A stretch of 64,000 nucleotides of DNA, from contig NC_092054.1 in the NCBI RefSeq assembly GCF_003086295.3, positions 58,567,546 to 58,631,545 of the forward strand, in the 5' to 3' direction. This document shows positions 33,354-45,256 of the stretch, one piece after another (within the stretch, counting starts at the first letter, position 1; the number at the start of each line of letters is the position of its first letter). This stretch comes from Arachis hypogaea. Its lineage: Eukaryota; Streptophyta; Magnoliopsida; Fabales; Fabaceae. The notes under the pieces were generated by a model. That model was given only the letters and a program-made list of their open reading frames with translations. It ran no database searches and had not been told where the DNA came from. A program made the position numbers and the translations under genes.

Positions 33354-34960
33354 TGGTTCACGAAATTGTGATCACACTTTTCACAACTCCGCACAACTAA
33401 CCAGCAAGTGCACTGGGTCGTCCAAGTAATACCTTACGTGAGTAAGGGTCGATCCCATGGAGATTGTCGGCTTGGAGCAAGCTATGGTTATCTTGTAAAT
33501 CTTAGTTAGGAGATTAATAATAAAATGATTTTGTTTATGAAAAGTAAATAACATAAAATAGATGGTACTTGTGATTCAGTAATGAGGAACAGGTTGAGGT
33601 TCCGGAGATGCTCTGTCATCTAAATCTCTGCTTTCCTACTGTCTTCTTCTCCAAACACGCATGGCTTCCTTCAATGGCAAGCTGTATGATCCTCTCGGAT
33701 GAAAAATACCAGGTACGATGTCTGCACGGCTAATCAACTGTTGGATTTCTCGTCTCGGATGACAAATACCAAGTACAGTTATCACACGGCCAATCATCTG
33801 TCGGTTCCCGCTAGCGTCGGAATAGGACCCTTGTCCTTTTGCACACTGTCACTGCACGCAACATTCGCAAGTTTGAAGCTCATCACAGTCATCCCCTCCC
33901 AGATCCTACTCGGAATACCACAGAGAAGGTTTACACTTTCTGGATCCCAAGAATGCTGCCAATTGGTTCTAGCCTCTACCACGAAGGTTCTGATCTCACG
34001 GACTCGGTCAGTGAATAAGAGACCCAAGAGATACGCACTCAAGCTGTCGCCCAATGACTACGTTGAGCTCAGATAGAATGGGAGTGGTTGTCAGGCACGC
34101 ATTCATAGAGTTGAGAATAATGATGAGTGTCACGGATCATCAGATTCTCTATATTAAAGTACAAGTGAGTATCTTAGAATAGAATCAAGCGTGATTGAAT
34201 AGAAAACAGTAGTAATTGCATTAATCTATTGAAACACAGCAGAGCTCCTCACCCCCACCTATGGGGTTTAGAGACTCATGTCGTAGAAGATACAATATGA
34301 AGTGTAAAATGTCATGAGTTCTAAATGAATCTCTAAAAGTAGTTTTTATACTAAACTAGTAACTTAGGGTTACAGAAAATGAGTAACTAGGTGCGGATAG
34401 TGCAGAATTCCACTTCCGGGGCCCACTTGGTGAGTGTTTGGGCTGAGCTTTCAAGCTTCCACGTGCATATGCCTCATATTGGAGTTAAACGCCACCCTGG
34501 GTGCCAAAATGGGCGTTTAACGTCGAAAAGTATGCCAGTTCTGGCGTTTTACGCCAGAAAGTTTTTGGCTGGCTTTTAACGCCAGTTTGGGCCATCAAAT
34601 CTCGGGCAAAGTATGGACTATTATATATTGCTGGAAAGCGCAAGATGTCTACTTTCGAACGCAATTAAGAGAGCTCCGATTGGGTATCTGTAGTTCTAGA
34701 AAATCCATTTAGAGTGCAGAAGGGTCAGAATCCAACAGCATCTGTAGTCCTTTCTCAGCCTCTGAATTAGATTTTTGCTCAGGTCCCTCAATTTCAGCCA
34801 GAAAATACCTGAAATTATAGAAAAATACACAAAATTATAGCAAAGCCTAGAAATATGATTTTTGAATAAAAACTAATAAAAATATAATAAAAAGTAACTA
34901 AAATATACTAAAAACTACCTAAAAACAATGCCAAAAAGGGTATAAATTATCCGCTCATCA
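33354..34960 (-). mobile_element. solo LTR, TGATGAGCGG family, in element D
   Basis: On minus it starts TGATGAGCGGATAATTTATACCC and ends GTGAACCA, 1607 bp. Perfect 5-bp duplications AAAGA lie at 33349-33353 and 34961-34965. It is close to element B LTRs, with GGCGTT motifs at 34480-34590. No internal sequence remains. Confidence 0.93.
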
Positions 34961-36070
34961 AAAGACAAGTAAACTTGTAAGAAGATAGCTCATGAAAGCA
35001 GGGAACATAGAATCAAGAATTGAACCCTTACTGGTAGTGTATATCACTCTAGTCGCTCAAGTGTCTAGGGTTAATCACTCTACTCTTCTCTAGTCATGCT
35101 TTCTAGATTTTGTTCTTTATCTAACCAATCAACAAAAATTTAGTATACCAATGCAAACATCATAAGGTCTTTTCAAGGTTGTAATGGGGCTCAGGTGAGG
35201 GTAAGGATATATGTATGACCAAGTGAGCTATAATATGAATCTTTGACTAACCTAAATTCTTACCTAAACACACATACACTCTATGTAATTCTAAATTCAT
35301 GCCTAGCTACCCACAATTCCCACTTTTGTATCACATACTCATGTAACAAATATTTCTTTAGTTTTACCACATGTGCGTTGATCTTTCATTAAACTTAGAA
35401 TTGGGGTAATTTTGTCCCCTTATTTATCTATTTACTTAATTATTTGAATTTTTTATTAAAAATATAAAAGTAAACATAACATATCAATGCACATGGATTT
35501 TTAATTTTTCTGGTCTCACATGAGTAAGTACCCAAATTTCCAATACTTTTGTCTATAAAACATAGCACACTTTCATCAACCCAAGTTTCCATAGTTCCCC
35601 ACACTTAATTAACACACAATCTCTATCTTAAGCTAACCAAAGATTCATTTGGGGTAATTAATTGTTTTTCTGCTTAAGGCTAGTGATGTGGTAAAATATA
35701 GAACAAAAGGGGATTAAAAGGCTCAAAGTGGCAAACAAAGGTAATTGAAAGGGTAGGCTATTTGGGATAAGTGAGCTAATAGCAAATGATGGCCTCAATC
35801 ATATGCAAGCATGTAAATACACTAAACAATGGACATATAGAATGGAACAAAATATAGATTACAATCATAGAGAAGGGAACACACAAGAATAAAATATTAT
35901 GGTTAAATAATGTAACCATGTACTTAAGCTCAAATCTCACAAGTTGTGTGTTCTTAGCTATAATTCATGTTCCAGATTACAGTCTTCAAACAAGCTTAAC
36001 ACAAATTTTCAATTTAAATTAGTGAAATGTTATAAAAAGAGTCTTGAAAAGAAACTCATTACTTTAACCA

Positions 36071-36158
36071 AGCAAAACATACATGCAAACAATTATTATC
36101 ATGCAATCTATCCTAGCAAAACATACATGCAAACAATTATTATCATGCAATCTATCCT
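36071..36158 (-). repeat. 44-bp tandem duplication
   Basis: The unit beginning agcaaaacatacatgcaaac is present twice with a 44-bp period. Element C shows a single diverged version near 43860-43915. Confidence 0.85.
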
Positions 36159-36245
36159 ATCTAATCAAAAGAAAAAGTCAAATGTTGTGTTAGGAGAGAA
36201 AAGTTATCTCCGGAAATCAAGGACTGACCTCCCCATACTTAAGGC

Positions 36246-37494
36246 TTGGCACGGTCCTCCGTGCCATCAGTAAGGAGCAAGGGGGCTGAAAGCGTCGCCT
36301 CCAGTGTCTGGTTTGCCTTACCTGTGCTACTAGATGAAGGGGAGTCTGGGGTGTCCTTTGGTTCTGGCTATGAAGTCCTTCAGATAGTTATATCTGCGCT
36401 TGTTACGGCGCTCCATTTGCTCCATTCACCGGTCTTGCCGGTCGAACCTCTCAAGGATCTGAAGGAACATCTGATGGATGGATGGTGCTTGTGGTGTGGA
36501 TGGTGGTGGAGTAGAAGAAGGAAGAGTATCAAAGATGGACCAGTAGGCTGGCTCGCAGAGGGAACTGGCAGCCTGATGTACTTCTCATTCAGGACATACT
36601 GTTCGGCCCTAGGGATCATGACCTTCGTGTCGCCTGCCCAAGAGGACACACCTGCCGCTGAGACTAAATCTGAGACCAAGGCGGGGAAAGGCAGATTACC
36701 TGCTATCTATACGTGTCTCATGGCTTGCCGGATGTGTCGAGGCAGGTTGAGGGGTTGCTTTGTCAGGATGCACCAGATGAGGACAGCCATGTCTGCTGTG
36801 AAGGTCGACTCGTGAGTGCTCAGAAAGATATAGTGGGACATAATTTGTGCCCACACGCGAGCCTCCAGGGTGAGTGACTGGGCTGAGATGCTCTTGGGTT
36901 TTGAACGATGCTACCCGTAGATCCACTTGCTGCCAGGTTGCGCTATAACTCTAAGTACGCTATCCCAGTTGAACTGATACATCTGGCACTTATGAGATGC
37001 TTCTTGATATGCATCCCATCCTTCTGGACTAGGTAGAGGGTCCAGTGCTCTCTGTATGGCACTTTTGGAGACAGAGACCTGATGCTGACGAACGTAGACA
37101 GTCGGCAGAGTAGGCGAGTGAAAGTTGGAGTAGAATTCAACTACCCATGATAAGTTAGCCTCTCGCGGCTGCCTCTTCAAAAATTCCCACTGTCTCCTCT
37201 CAATTCGGGGCTCCACAAAATCAACAAAATGTGTTGGGACAATGAGCAGATGCTCATTGTTATAGTTCCTCTCGGCTAGGATGGGGAACATCTGTTCGCA
37301 ATAACGGTTAGCAAACCGTGTGGAGTCTCAGGCGAAAAAAGCTCTCTGTGATTCATCAACTTTAATGATCATCTTCACCCGCTTTGTTGGCAGCTTGACA
37401 CTGGTAGATGGAAGTGCTTTTTCCAGTATTCTCTTGGTTTCTCTCCTTGCTGGTGTCTTGTCAATGGCCTTCTCTTTTCCTTTCTTGGTACCCA
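36246..37494 (-). pseudogene. element D accessory ORF (Transposase_32-type)
   Basis: On minus, ATG at 37494 opens MGTKKGKEKA..., a lysine-rich start. An in-frame stop near 37328 follows, then ARFANRYC and MFPILAERNYNNEHLL (37291). ANLSWVVEFYSNFHSP, VYVRQHQVSVS and FNWDSVLRV come next, with a stop at 36911. The remainder (ARVWAQIMSHY, FTADMAVLIWCILT, LPRHIR, GNLPFPALVSDLV) runs with a frame change to about 36300. This matches the 'putative plant transposon protein' layout and aligns with element C 44004-45256. It occupies the env-like position of Athila elements; no signal peptide or membrane segment is evident. Confidence 0.7.
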
Positions 37495-39040
37495 TGCCTA
37501 AGGAAGAAGAAAAAGGAAGAGTGTGAAATATAGATAACTAAAACCGAAAGGGAGAAAAGTCCAAGTGATAATGAATGCCAAAGGAAAGATGATAGCTCAA
37601 ATACATAGTAGCTACAACATGTAGGTAAGACATCAATTAAGATCAAGAAGGTAATTCATAATTAAATAGATGCAAGAGTAAAGGCATGCAAGGAATAGGC
37701 ATGATAAGCATAACTCAAGCATCAATTAATAAATGTGCCAATATAGAGAGTATTTGTATGATGACAATTGTGAATGATAATTCCAAATACATGTGGAGAG
37801 CAAGTGTGGTGAAAAAGAGGCATTCAGGTAAAAGAGTAAAACAAAATAGAGTTCAAGATGCCATAAGTGCTTTATCACAAACACTTGGTGTGCAAGTTGG
37901 AATAGGAATGAAGATAATATAATCCAAATATATATGAGAGCCAATTTAAAATATCAATTGTCAAATCACTCCATAGAATATCCACAAGCTTTAATATAGT
38001 AAGGTAATACCCCAAATAAAACTTCCAATACCAACATAAGAATGAAAGAAAAGAAAAAGAAACCATGGATATTGAAACTAAAAGAAAAATAGAGAAGAAA
38101 GAAGCATAAATAAATGCAATAATGAAAGAGTAGATAGTAGGAAGAAAAGAAACCTAATGAAGTGGATGAAGAAGGAAAGAAGAAAGTAATAGATATGAAG
38201 AAAGGATAAGGAATAAGGAAGAAAGAAGAAGAAATAATTAGGATTTGAAAAGAATTAGGATTAGGGGAGAGGTGATTTGAAATCAGGCGCTGAGGTGGTT
38301 TAATTGTGCGCCGCATGCGACGCATACGCGTGGGTCGTGCAATTTCCAAGCGACGCGTAAGCGTCAGGGACGCGTACGCGTGATATGGGTTGTGCAATTG
38401 GTGTGAAGGCAACCCCGCGCACGCACAACTCTATGTTTGATACGCACGAGAGAAAAAAATTCATATGACGCATGCGCGTCAGGGACGCGCACGCGTGGAT
38501 GGCCATTTTGGGAAAACGACGCTCACGCGTCAGGGACGTGAATGCGTGATGGGGCTTGTGCTCCCAGCACAGTTCCAGCCCCATGCCATCATAACTCTCT
38601 GGCCATACATGCATTTACGCCGATTTGCAGGGTCAGTGTACGCGTGGGGGACGCGTACGCGTGGACTGGTGAAAACGCATGCGACGCGTACGCGTGAGAG
38701 ACGCATACGCGTGGACTTGCTTGTGCGCAAGGCACGCCACCAGCACCACTCCAGCCCAACTCTCTGTTCAATTGTTATTTTTCACACACACACACATAAT
38801 GACGCGTACGCGTCAGCGACACTTGCGCGTCAGCAACACTTGCGCGTCGTGTGCTTTTCTTTTTCTTTTTTATGCAGAATGCAAAATGCATCATGCAGAT
38901 GAATATACAGAAATTATGAATGACTACTGCAAAAATTAAAATAAAATAGACTAAGAATGAGAAGAAACGATCATACCATGGTGGGTTATCTCCCACCTAG
39001 CACTTTGCTTTTACGTCCTTAAGTTGGACGGTCCATAAGC
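37495..39040 (-). other. element D spacer between integrase and accessory ORF
   Basis: Non-coding. A purine-rich stretch on + (38040-38270) is followed by the CpG motif array 38300-38850. ORFs here on both strands come from the repeat, not from genes. Confidence 0.6.
38300..38850. repeat. array of GACGCGTACGCGT motifs
   Basis: A dozen or more variants of 'gacgcgtacgcgtg' and 'acgcgtcagggacgcg', each built on the palindrome ACGCGT, with many single changes (acgcat, atgcgt) of the CpG-to-TpG type. The same motif family sits in element C (46080-46620) and in the LTRs of both elements. Confidence 0.9.
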
Positions 39041-39925
39041 TTAATCTGCTGCTCTTGGTGGGTCCTCCAAGAAGAAGACCTCTAGCTCTTTATTTTCCTT
39101 CATCTTCTCACCATGATACACCTTTAAGCGATGTCCATTGACCTTGATGAATTTAGAACTTGAAGGATGACTCAGGTGGAAGACTCCGTATGGTTCTGCG
39201 TTTTCTACCCTGTAGGGGCCTTCCCACCTTGATCTCAGCTTGCCTGGCATGAGCCTCAGCCTTGAGTTGTAAAGGAGAACCAGCTCTCTAGGTCTGAACT
39301 CTCTTCTCTTGATGTGCTTGTCATGCACAGCCTTCACCTTCTCCTTGTATAGTCTGGAGTTATCATTTACTTCGAGTCGAAGGGTCTCCAGTTCTGCTAG
39401 TTGCAGCTTCCTTTCAGCACCAGCCTTCTCGAATCCCATGTTGCATTCCCTTACCGCCCAGAAAGCCTTGTGTTCCACCTCCACTGGGAGGTGACAAGAT
39501 TTTCCGTACACTAAGCAGAAGGGGCTCATTCCTATAGGTGTCTTGTATGCTGTCCGATAAGCCCAGAGCACATCAATAAGTCTGGTGCTCCAGTCCTTCC
39601 TATGAGGCTTTACTATCTTCTCCAGAATGCGCTTTATCTCTTTGTTAGACACCTCCGCTTGTCCATCGGTCTGGGGATGGTAAGCTGTTGCTACTTTGTG
39701 AACAATTCCATGCTTCTTCAGTAGTCCTGCTAATCTCCTGTTACAAAAGTGAGTGCCTTGATCACTCACGATTGCTCGTGGTGATCCAATGCGACAAATA
39801 ATATGGTTTCTAACAAAGGAGACAATAGTGTTAGCATCATCAGCACGGGTAGGAATTGCTTCCACCCATTTAGAAACATAATCTACAGCTAACAATATAT
39901 ATAAGAAACCACTAGAGTTTTGAGT
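39041..39925 (-). pseudogene. element D integrase, N-terminally deleted
   Basis: On minus the frame [15 protein letters not shown]...[12 protein letters not shown]...[16 protein letters not shown] runs uninterrupted to the stop at 39041-39043. It includes the second and third catalytic residues (Asp of SDQG, Glu of AEVSNKEIK) and the C-terminal DNA-binding part ([18 protein letters not shown]). The HHCC zinc domain and the first catalytic Asp (WGIDFMG in element C) are absent, removed with the end of RNase H in one deletion. Integrase joins element cDNA to the chromosome; this copy cannot. Confidence 0.9.
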
Positions 39926-41048
39926 ACACTACCACCTTAGTACCAAGTAAATAGGCTCGGAATTTATCCAGAGCAAAAACAATAGCCAGAAGCTCTTTTT
40001 CAGTGGTAGTGTAATTAGACTGAGCAGCGTCTAAGGTCTTAGAAGCATAAGCAATTACAAAAGGATCCTTACCTTCGCGCTGAGCCAGTGCCGCTCCTAC
40101 TGCATGGTTGGAGGCATCACACATAATCTCAAAAGGCTGGCTCCAGTCTGGTCCTCTCACAATCGGAGCTTGAGTCAAGGCGATCTTCAGCTTATCAAAC
40201 GCATTCATGCAATCCTCCCTCAGCTCGAACTCAACATCTTTCTACAGCAGTCTGGATAAAGGCAATGCTACCTTACTGAAGTCCTTGATAAATCTCCGGT
40301 AGAAACCTGCATGACCAAGGAACGAACGGACTACCCTCACGGAGGAGGGGTAAGGCAAACTAGAAATCACATCTACCTTTGCTGGATCTACAAAAATACT
40401 AGTATTAGAAATAACGTGTCCTAGAACAATACCTTGTTTTACCATAAAATGACATTTTTCAAAATTTAACACAAGGTTTGAACTAACACACCTGTCTAAT
40501 ACTCTAGCTAAACTATCCAGGCAAAGGCTAAATGAATCACCATAAACGCTAAAATCATCCATGAAAACTTCCATATAGCTCTCAATAAGATCTGAGAAAA
40601 TACTCATCATGCCCCTTTGGAAAGTAACTGGTGCATTACACAAGCCAAAAGGCATCCTCTTGTATGCATACGTTCCAAAGGGACATGTAAAAGTAGTCTT
40701 CTCCTGATCTTCAGGAACTATATGAATTTGAAAATAGCCTGTATAACCATCTAAAAAGCAGTAATGTAATTTACCTGACAGGCGATCAAGCATCTGATCA
40801 ATAAATGGCAAGGGGTAATGATCCTTGCGAGTAGCTTGGTTGAGGTGCCTGTAATCAATGTAAACTCTCCATGAATTCTGCACTCTAGTTGCTATGAGCT
40901 CTCCATGCTCATTCTTCATTGTTGTGACTCTCGACTTCTTGGGCACCACTTGTACTGGGCTGACCCATTCACTATTTGAGATGGGGTAGATAATATTAGC
41001 TTCAAGCAGCCTGGTCACTTCTTTCTTGATAACTTCTAAGATGGTGGG
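39926..41048 (-). pseudogene. element D reverse transcriptase and RNase H (partial)
   Basis: On minus it starts at the insertion point with TILEVIKKEVTRLLEA. WVSPVQVVPKKS, WRVYIDYRHLNQAT, FLDGYTGYFQI and MPFGLCNAPVTFQR follow, then the catalytic FMDD (about 40555-40566), then [21 protein letters not shown] and a stop near 40240. RNase H begins [13 protein letters not shown]...[12 protein letters not shown] (Asp retained) and [23 protein letters not shown], then ends at a deletion near 39926. RT copies element RNA. The upstream part of the same gene is at 53923-55638. Confidence 0.9.
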
Positions 41049-42538
41049 TGACGTGGCAGAAATTGGCAGGTTAAGAAATATAAGAGATACATTGCAAGTA
41101 TAGTTCTTAACCAACAAAAATTTGCTTATCAATTTAGAAGGGTTGTCACAAAATTAGAATTAAAATACCGGGAGTATGAATCCCAGGTCGTCTCCCAACA
41201 AGTTGCAGAAAGGTGTGCTATTTTATTAATCAGATGTTTTCAAAAATGGTTTTGAGTTGGTAAACAGGGAATTAATTCAGAGAATTTATGTAATTTAAAT
41301 AAAAACCTTGACCGGGAGTAGATTAGTTGGAAGCCCTATCCTTGATGGAGTTTTTCCAAGATCAAAGTGATAATTGAAGGTTGCCTGCTCAGTTATCCTT
41401 TACCAGATAAAGGAAAGTTAAGCAAGTTGGAAGTCAGTTTCTATTCACAAGTTCTAATCCTCTCCCTTGGGAAGGACTAGTGTCAGTGATTAGAGGGCGA
41501 CCCAATGCTAAACCCAACTATAATTTTACTCTTGAGCATTCCAACTCAAGGTCCTCCTTTCAATCAACTCCCAATCAAGTTATGGAACTACCCGCTCATT
41601 ATGAATGTAAACTTCGCAAAATAAGAAAAGGGAATGAAGAAAGACATGATGAATAATAATCAAAAGGATCAATTAAAAATAAAAATAGTTCTTATAGTAA
41701 TAAATTCTAAAAATAATCCAATAGTAACTTTGAATAAATTAAGGATATGGAAGAGTAAGTGACTAGTAAGGAAACAAACTAGAATGATGAAGTCTTGACG
41801 GAGGTAACAACTCTTCTCAATATCCCAATCCAAAAAGCAATAAAATTAAAATCCTAAGAACTATGAATGTGTAGAGAGAAAACCTAGAGGAGGAGTAAAA
41901 TCAGATCTAAAACTAAAATTATGCAGAATGAATGTTGTTTTTGGTCTCTGCATGTTCCCTGGCTCTAATCTACTTTTCTGGGCCGAAAATTGGGTCAAAA
42001 CAGAGCCTAAAATTGCCCACAGCAAATTTTGCAGATTCTGCAGATCGTGCACGTCACGCAATCGCGTCATCCATGCGTTCGTGTCAACCAGCATTTTGCC
42101 TTGCCACGCGTGCGCGTCGTCCACGCATTCGCGTCACTTATGCAGTTTCCAATCCATGCGTTTGCGTCAGGCACGCGAGTGCATCACTGCAATTTCCTCT
42201 GTCTCGTGCGGTCACGTAAGCCATGCGTCCGCGTCGCTTCTCGCTGATCATCTCCTCAATTTCTTGTGTTCCTTCCATTTTTGCAAGCCTCCTTTCCAAT
42301 CTCTAAGTCATTCATGCCCTATAAAGCCTGAAACGCTTGACACACAGATCATGGCATCGAATGGAATATAGGAGAATTTAAAATACATAGTTAAAAATCT
42401 CTAGGAAGCAAGTTTTCAACCATGGAGTAATTTTGGGAAGGAATCGTAAATACATGCTAATTTAATGAATAAGTGGGTAAAGATCTGATAAAACCACACA
42501 ATTAAACACAATATAGACCATAAAATAATGGTTTATCA
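41049..42538 (-). repeat. element C 3' LTR
   Basis: On minus it starts TGATAAACCATTATTTTATGG and ends TGCCACGTCA. It pairs with 52447-53922. About ten substitutions, mostly transitions, are visible in the first 240 plus-strand bases, and fewer beyond. It has roughly 20 extra bases in the ACGCG motif cluster (42050-42240). Confidence 0.94.
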
Positions 42539-42552
42539 ACCTCCCCACACTT
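42539..42552 (-). promoter_or_regulatory. element C polypurine tract
   Basis: On minus AAGTGTGGGGAGGT abuts the LTR start TGATAAACC. It is the plus-strand primer site. Confidence 0.88.
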
Positions 42553-44003
42553 AAATATTAGCATGTCCTCATGCTTAGTTGAAGGAGATAAAATAAATGA
42601 GTGGGAACATGTAAAACTCATGCAATGCAATGCATCCTATATATGTGAATGCAACTATATGATTCTTGTCCGCTTGGTTAAAAGTAAATAAGCTCTTCAA
42701 GACAATCACAAATCAAATTCCACTAATTCAATTCTTATACAGTAACAACAGATAAAAGTACAAGAAGGTAGCTCATGAAAGCAGGGAACATAGAATTTAA
42801 GCACTGAACCCTCACTGATGATGTATGTATGCTCTAGTCTCTCTAGTGTATAGGGTAATCACTCTATCCTTCTCTAATCATGCTTTCTAATTTTTGTTCT
42901 TCACCTAACCAATCAACAACATTTGATGTACCAATGCAAACATCATGAGGTCTTTTCAAGGTTGTAATGGGGTCAAGGTAAGGGTAAGGGTATATATATA
43001 TGGTTAAGTAAGCTTATAAATTGAATCTTTAATTAACCCAAGCTTTCACCTAACACACATATATATTCTTTATAACTTAAATTTCACACCTAGCTACCCA
43101 AATTTTCCTTTTCACATTCCACACTCATGTATCAACTTTTATTTTAATTTTATTCAATCGTATATGCATTGATCCTTGAATTTTAACTTAGCATTGGGGT
43201 AATTTTGTCCCCTTATTTATTTATTGAATATTTTTGGATTTTTTTAAATGAAAATAAACATAGCTTATCAATGCATATAGAATTTTAATTTTTTCTTTTA
43301 TAGTTTCACATGAGTAGGTACCCAAATTCCCATTATATTATTATGACACATTCTCTTATTATCTTTTGTTCCCACAATCTTCCCATACTCAATTAACACA
43401 CAATTCTATCTTAAGCTAACTAAAGATTCAATTGGGATATACAATTGTTTATCTGCTTAAGGCTAGTGATGTAGTAAAATACAGAATAAATGGGATTTAA
43501 AGGCTCAAAGTGGCTAACAAAGGTAATTGAAAGGGTGGGCTTAATTTGGATAAGTGAGCTAAACAAATAATGGCCTCAATCATATGCAAGCATATAAATA
43601 TATTAAACATTGGACATATTGGATGAAACAAAATATAGATTACAATCATAGAGAAGTAAACACACAAGAATAAAATAATTATGGTTAAATAATGTAACCA
43701 TGTATCTAGGCTCAAAATCTCACAGGTTGTGTGTTTTTCGGCTCAAAAACCATGTTCCAAATAAAACTTCAGGCAAATTTAACATAAAAGTTTTTGATTA
43801 AAATTAGTGAAATTTTTTTCTAAAAATAGAGTCTTAGAAGAAACTTATTATCTTTTCAATCAAGTAGAACATGCATGCAACTAACCTATTACTATGCAAT
43901 TTATCCTATTCTACAAAGAAAAACTAACTAAATATCCTATTTTATTGGTGTTAAGGAAGAGAAATTACCTCCGGAAGTCAGGTACTGACCGACCTCCCCA
44001 CAC
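42553..44003 (-). other. element C 3' untranslated region
   Basis: Non-coding and AT-rich; aligns with the element D 3' region. Nothing else was recognised. Confidence 0.65.
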
Positions 44004-45256
44004 TTAAGGCTTTGCACCGTCCTCAGTGCCATCTGTCAGGAACAAAGGTGGGCTGGTAGCAGTATCTCCATAGTCGGGACCGTCATGGATCCCTGTGCTG
44101 GTAAAGGAAGTGGAGTCTGGGGTGTCTGAGTCTTGGTATTTTCCCTTAAGTAGCTCCTTGAGGTATGTGAATCGGCGCTTGTTACGACACTCTCTTAGCT
44201 TTGCTTTGTGTTCCTGCTGATCCAACCTTTCAAGTATCTGATGGAGTAGTTGAGTTGTTGTAGGTGCTTGTGGTGTTGAAGGTGGAATGTGTTCAGCCGG
44301 TTCAGTAGGCTGGCTTGTAGTGGTTGCTGGAGGTCTGATATATTTTCCATTGGGGACGTACTGATCATCCCGTGGGAGCATGGCTTTGGTGTCACCAGCT
44401 CTGTAGGAGACTCCAGCTGCTAAGACGAGATCTGAGACCAAGGCGGGAAAAGGTAAGTTGCCCGCAATTTGTACGTGTCCCATAGCATTTCGGATGTGTC
44501 TTGGTAGGTTCAGAGGCTGGCCAGTAAGGATGCACCATAGTAGAACGGCCATGTCTGCAGTGAAGGAGGACTCATGGGTGCTCGGAAAGACGTAATGGGA
44601 CATAATCTATGCCCACACGCGAGCCTCTAGGGTAAGTGCGGAAGCCGATATTCCCTTTGGACGGGATCGATGGTATCCGTAGATCCAACTGCTGCCAGGT
44701 AGTGCGATAACTCTGAGAACAGCGTCCCAGTCAAATTGGTACATCTGGCACTTGAGTGCGGCCTCTTGAAATGCGTCCAGTCCTTCTGGAGTAGGGGGAA
44801 GATCTAAAGCACGCTGAATGGCCTCTTCTGTAATGGGGACTTGTTTCTGACGGACATAGACAGACTGCAGGGTTGGCAGGTAGAAATTAGAGTAGAACTC
44901 GACTACCCAGGAAAGATTAACCTGTCGTGGTTGTCTCTGTAGGAATCCTCATTGTCTTCGTTCAACTTACGGCTCAACAAATTTAGCAATATGGGTCGGG
45001 AGGATAAGAAGGTATTCGTTGTTGTAACTCCTTTCTGCCAGGATGGGGAATATCTGCCACAGTAGCGATTGGTAAATCGCGCAGTGTCCTTTGCTGGGAA
45101 GGCTTTCTCTTTCTCATCAACCTTTATAATCCTCTTAATTCTTTTTGTTGAGGGCTTAACTACAGTTGAAGATGGCTCTGCCACTAAAGCTCGTTTGGTT
45201 CCTCTTCTTACTGTTGATTTGGAAGTAGCTTTCTCCTTGCCTTTCTTGGTGGCCAT
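44004..45256 (-). pseudogene. element C accessory ORF (Transposase_32-type)
   Basis: On minus it starts MATKKGKEKATSKSTVRRGTK at 45256, basic like a nuclear signal. It reads AFPAKDTARFTNRYC, then a frameshift near 45060. The VEFYSNFYLP, VYVRQKQVP and FDWDAVLRV strands continue in a shifted frame, and a stop near 44605 precedes SHYVFPSTHESSFTADMAVLLWC...GNLPFPALVSDLV. The C-terminus is proline/threonine-rich with a short coiled coil (ILERLDQQEHKAKLRE), and the ORF ends at 44004. The family is the 'putative plant transposon protein' type, of unknown function. It sits where Athila elements carry an env-like ORF; no membrane segment is seen. Confidence 0.7.

Larger units (their letters stand above)
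33163..36245 (-). other. element D 3' untranslated region, split by a solo LTR
   Basis: The non-coding parts 33163-33348 and 34966-36245 align with 42553-44003 of element C ('atgtcctcatgct', 'agctcatgaaagcagggaac', 'ggttgtaatggggtcaagg'-like phrases). No ORF. Conservation between two copies suggests RNA-level or packaging roles, which is inference. Confidence 0.65.

Noticed and set aside
33699..34076. 125-codon + ORF inside the solo LTR at 33354-34960
   Set aside because: The same conserved LTR stretch gives ORFs in the other LTR copies (10015-10200, 19030-19224 on minus); it is non-coding LTR sequence.
36246..37494. A retroviral-type envelope gene in elements C and D
   Set aside because: The position fits, but no signal peptide, transmembrane segment or glycosylated ectodomain pattern is visible; the sequence fits the Transposase_32-type family better.
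38300..38850. Regularly repeated ACGCGT motifs that could suggest a CRISPR-like array
   Set aside because: The repeats are short, variable and unevenly spaced, the sequence is plant nuclear, and no cas genes exist here.
38465..38939. GC-rich ORFs on both strands near 38300-38940 and the matching ones at 46149-46647
   Set aside because: They are translations of the CpG motif arrays and differ between the two related elements.
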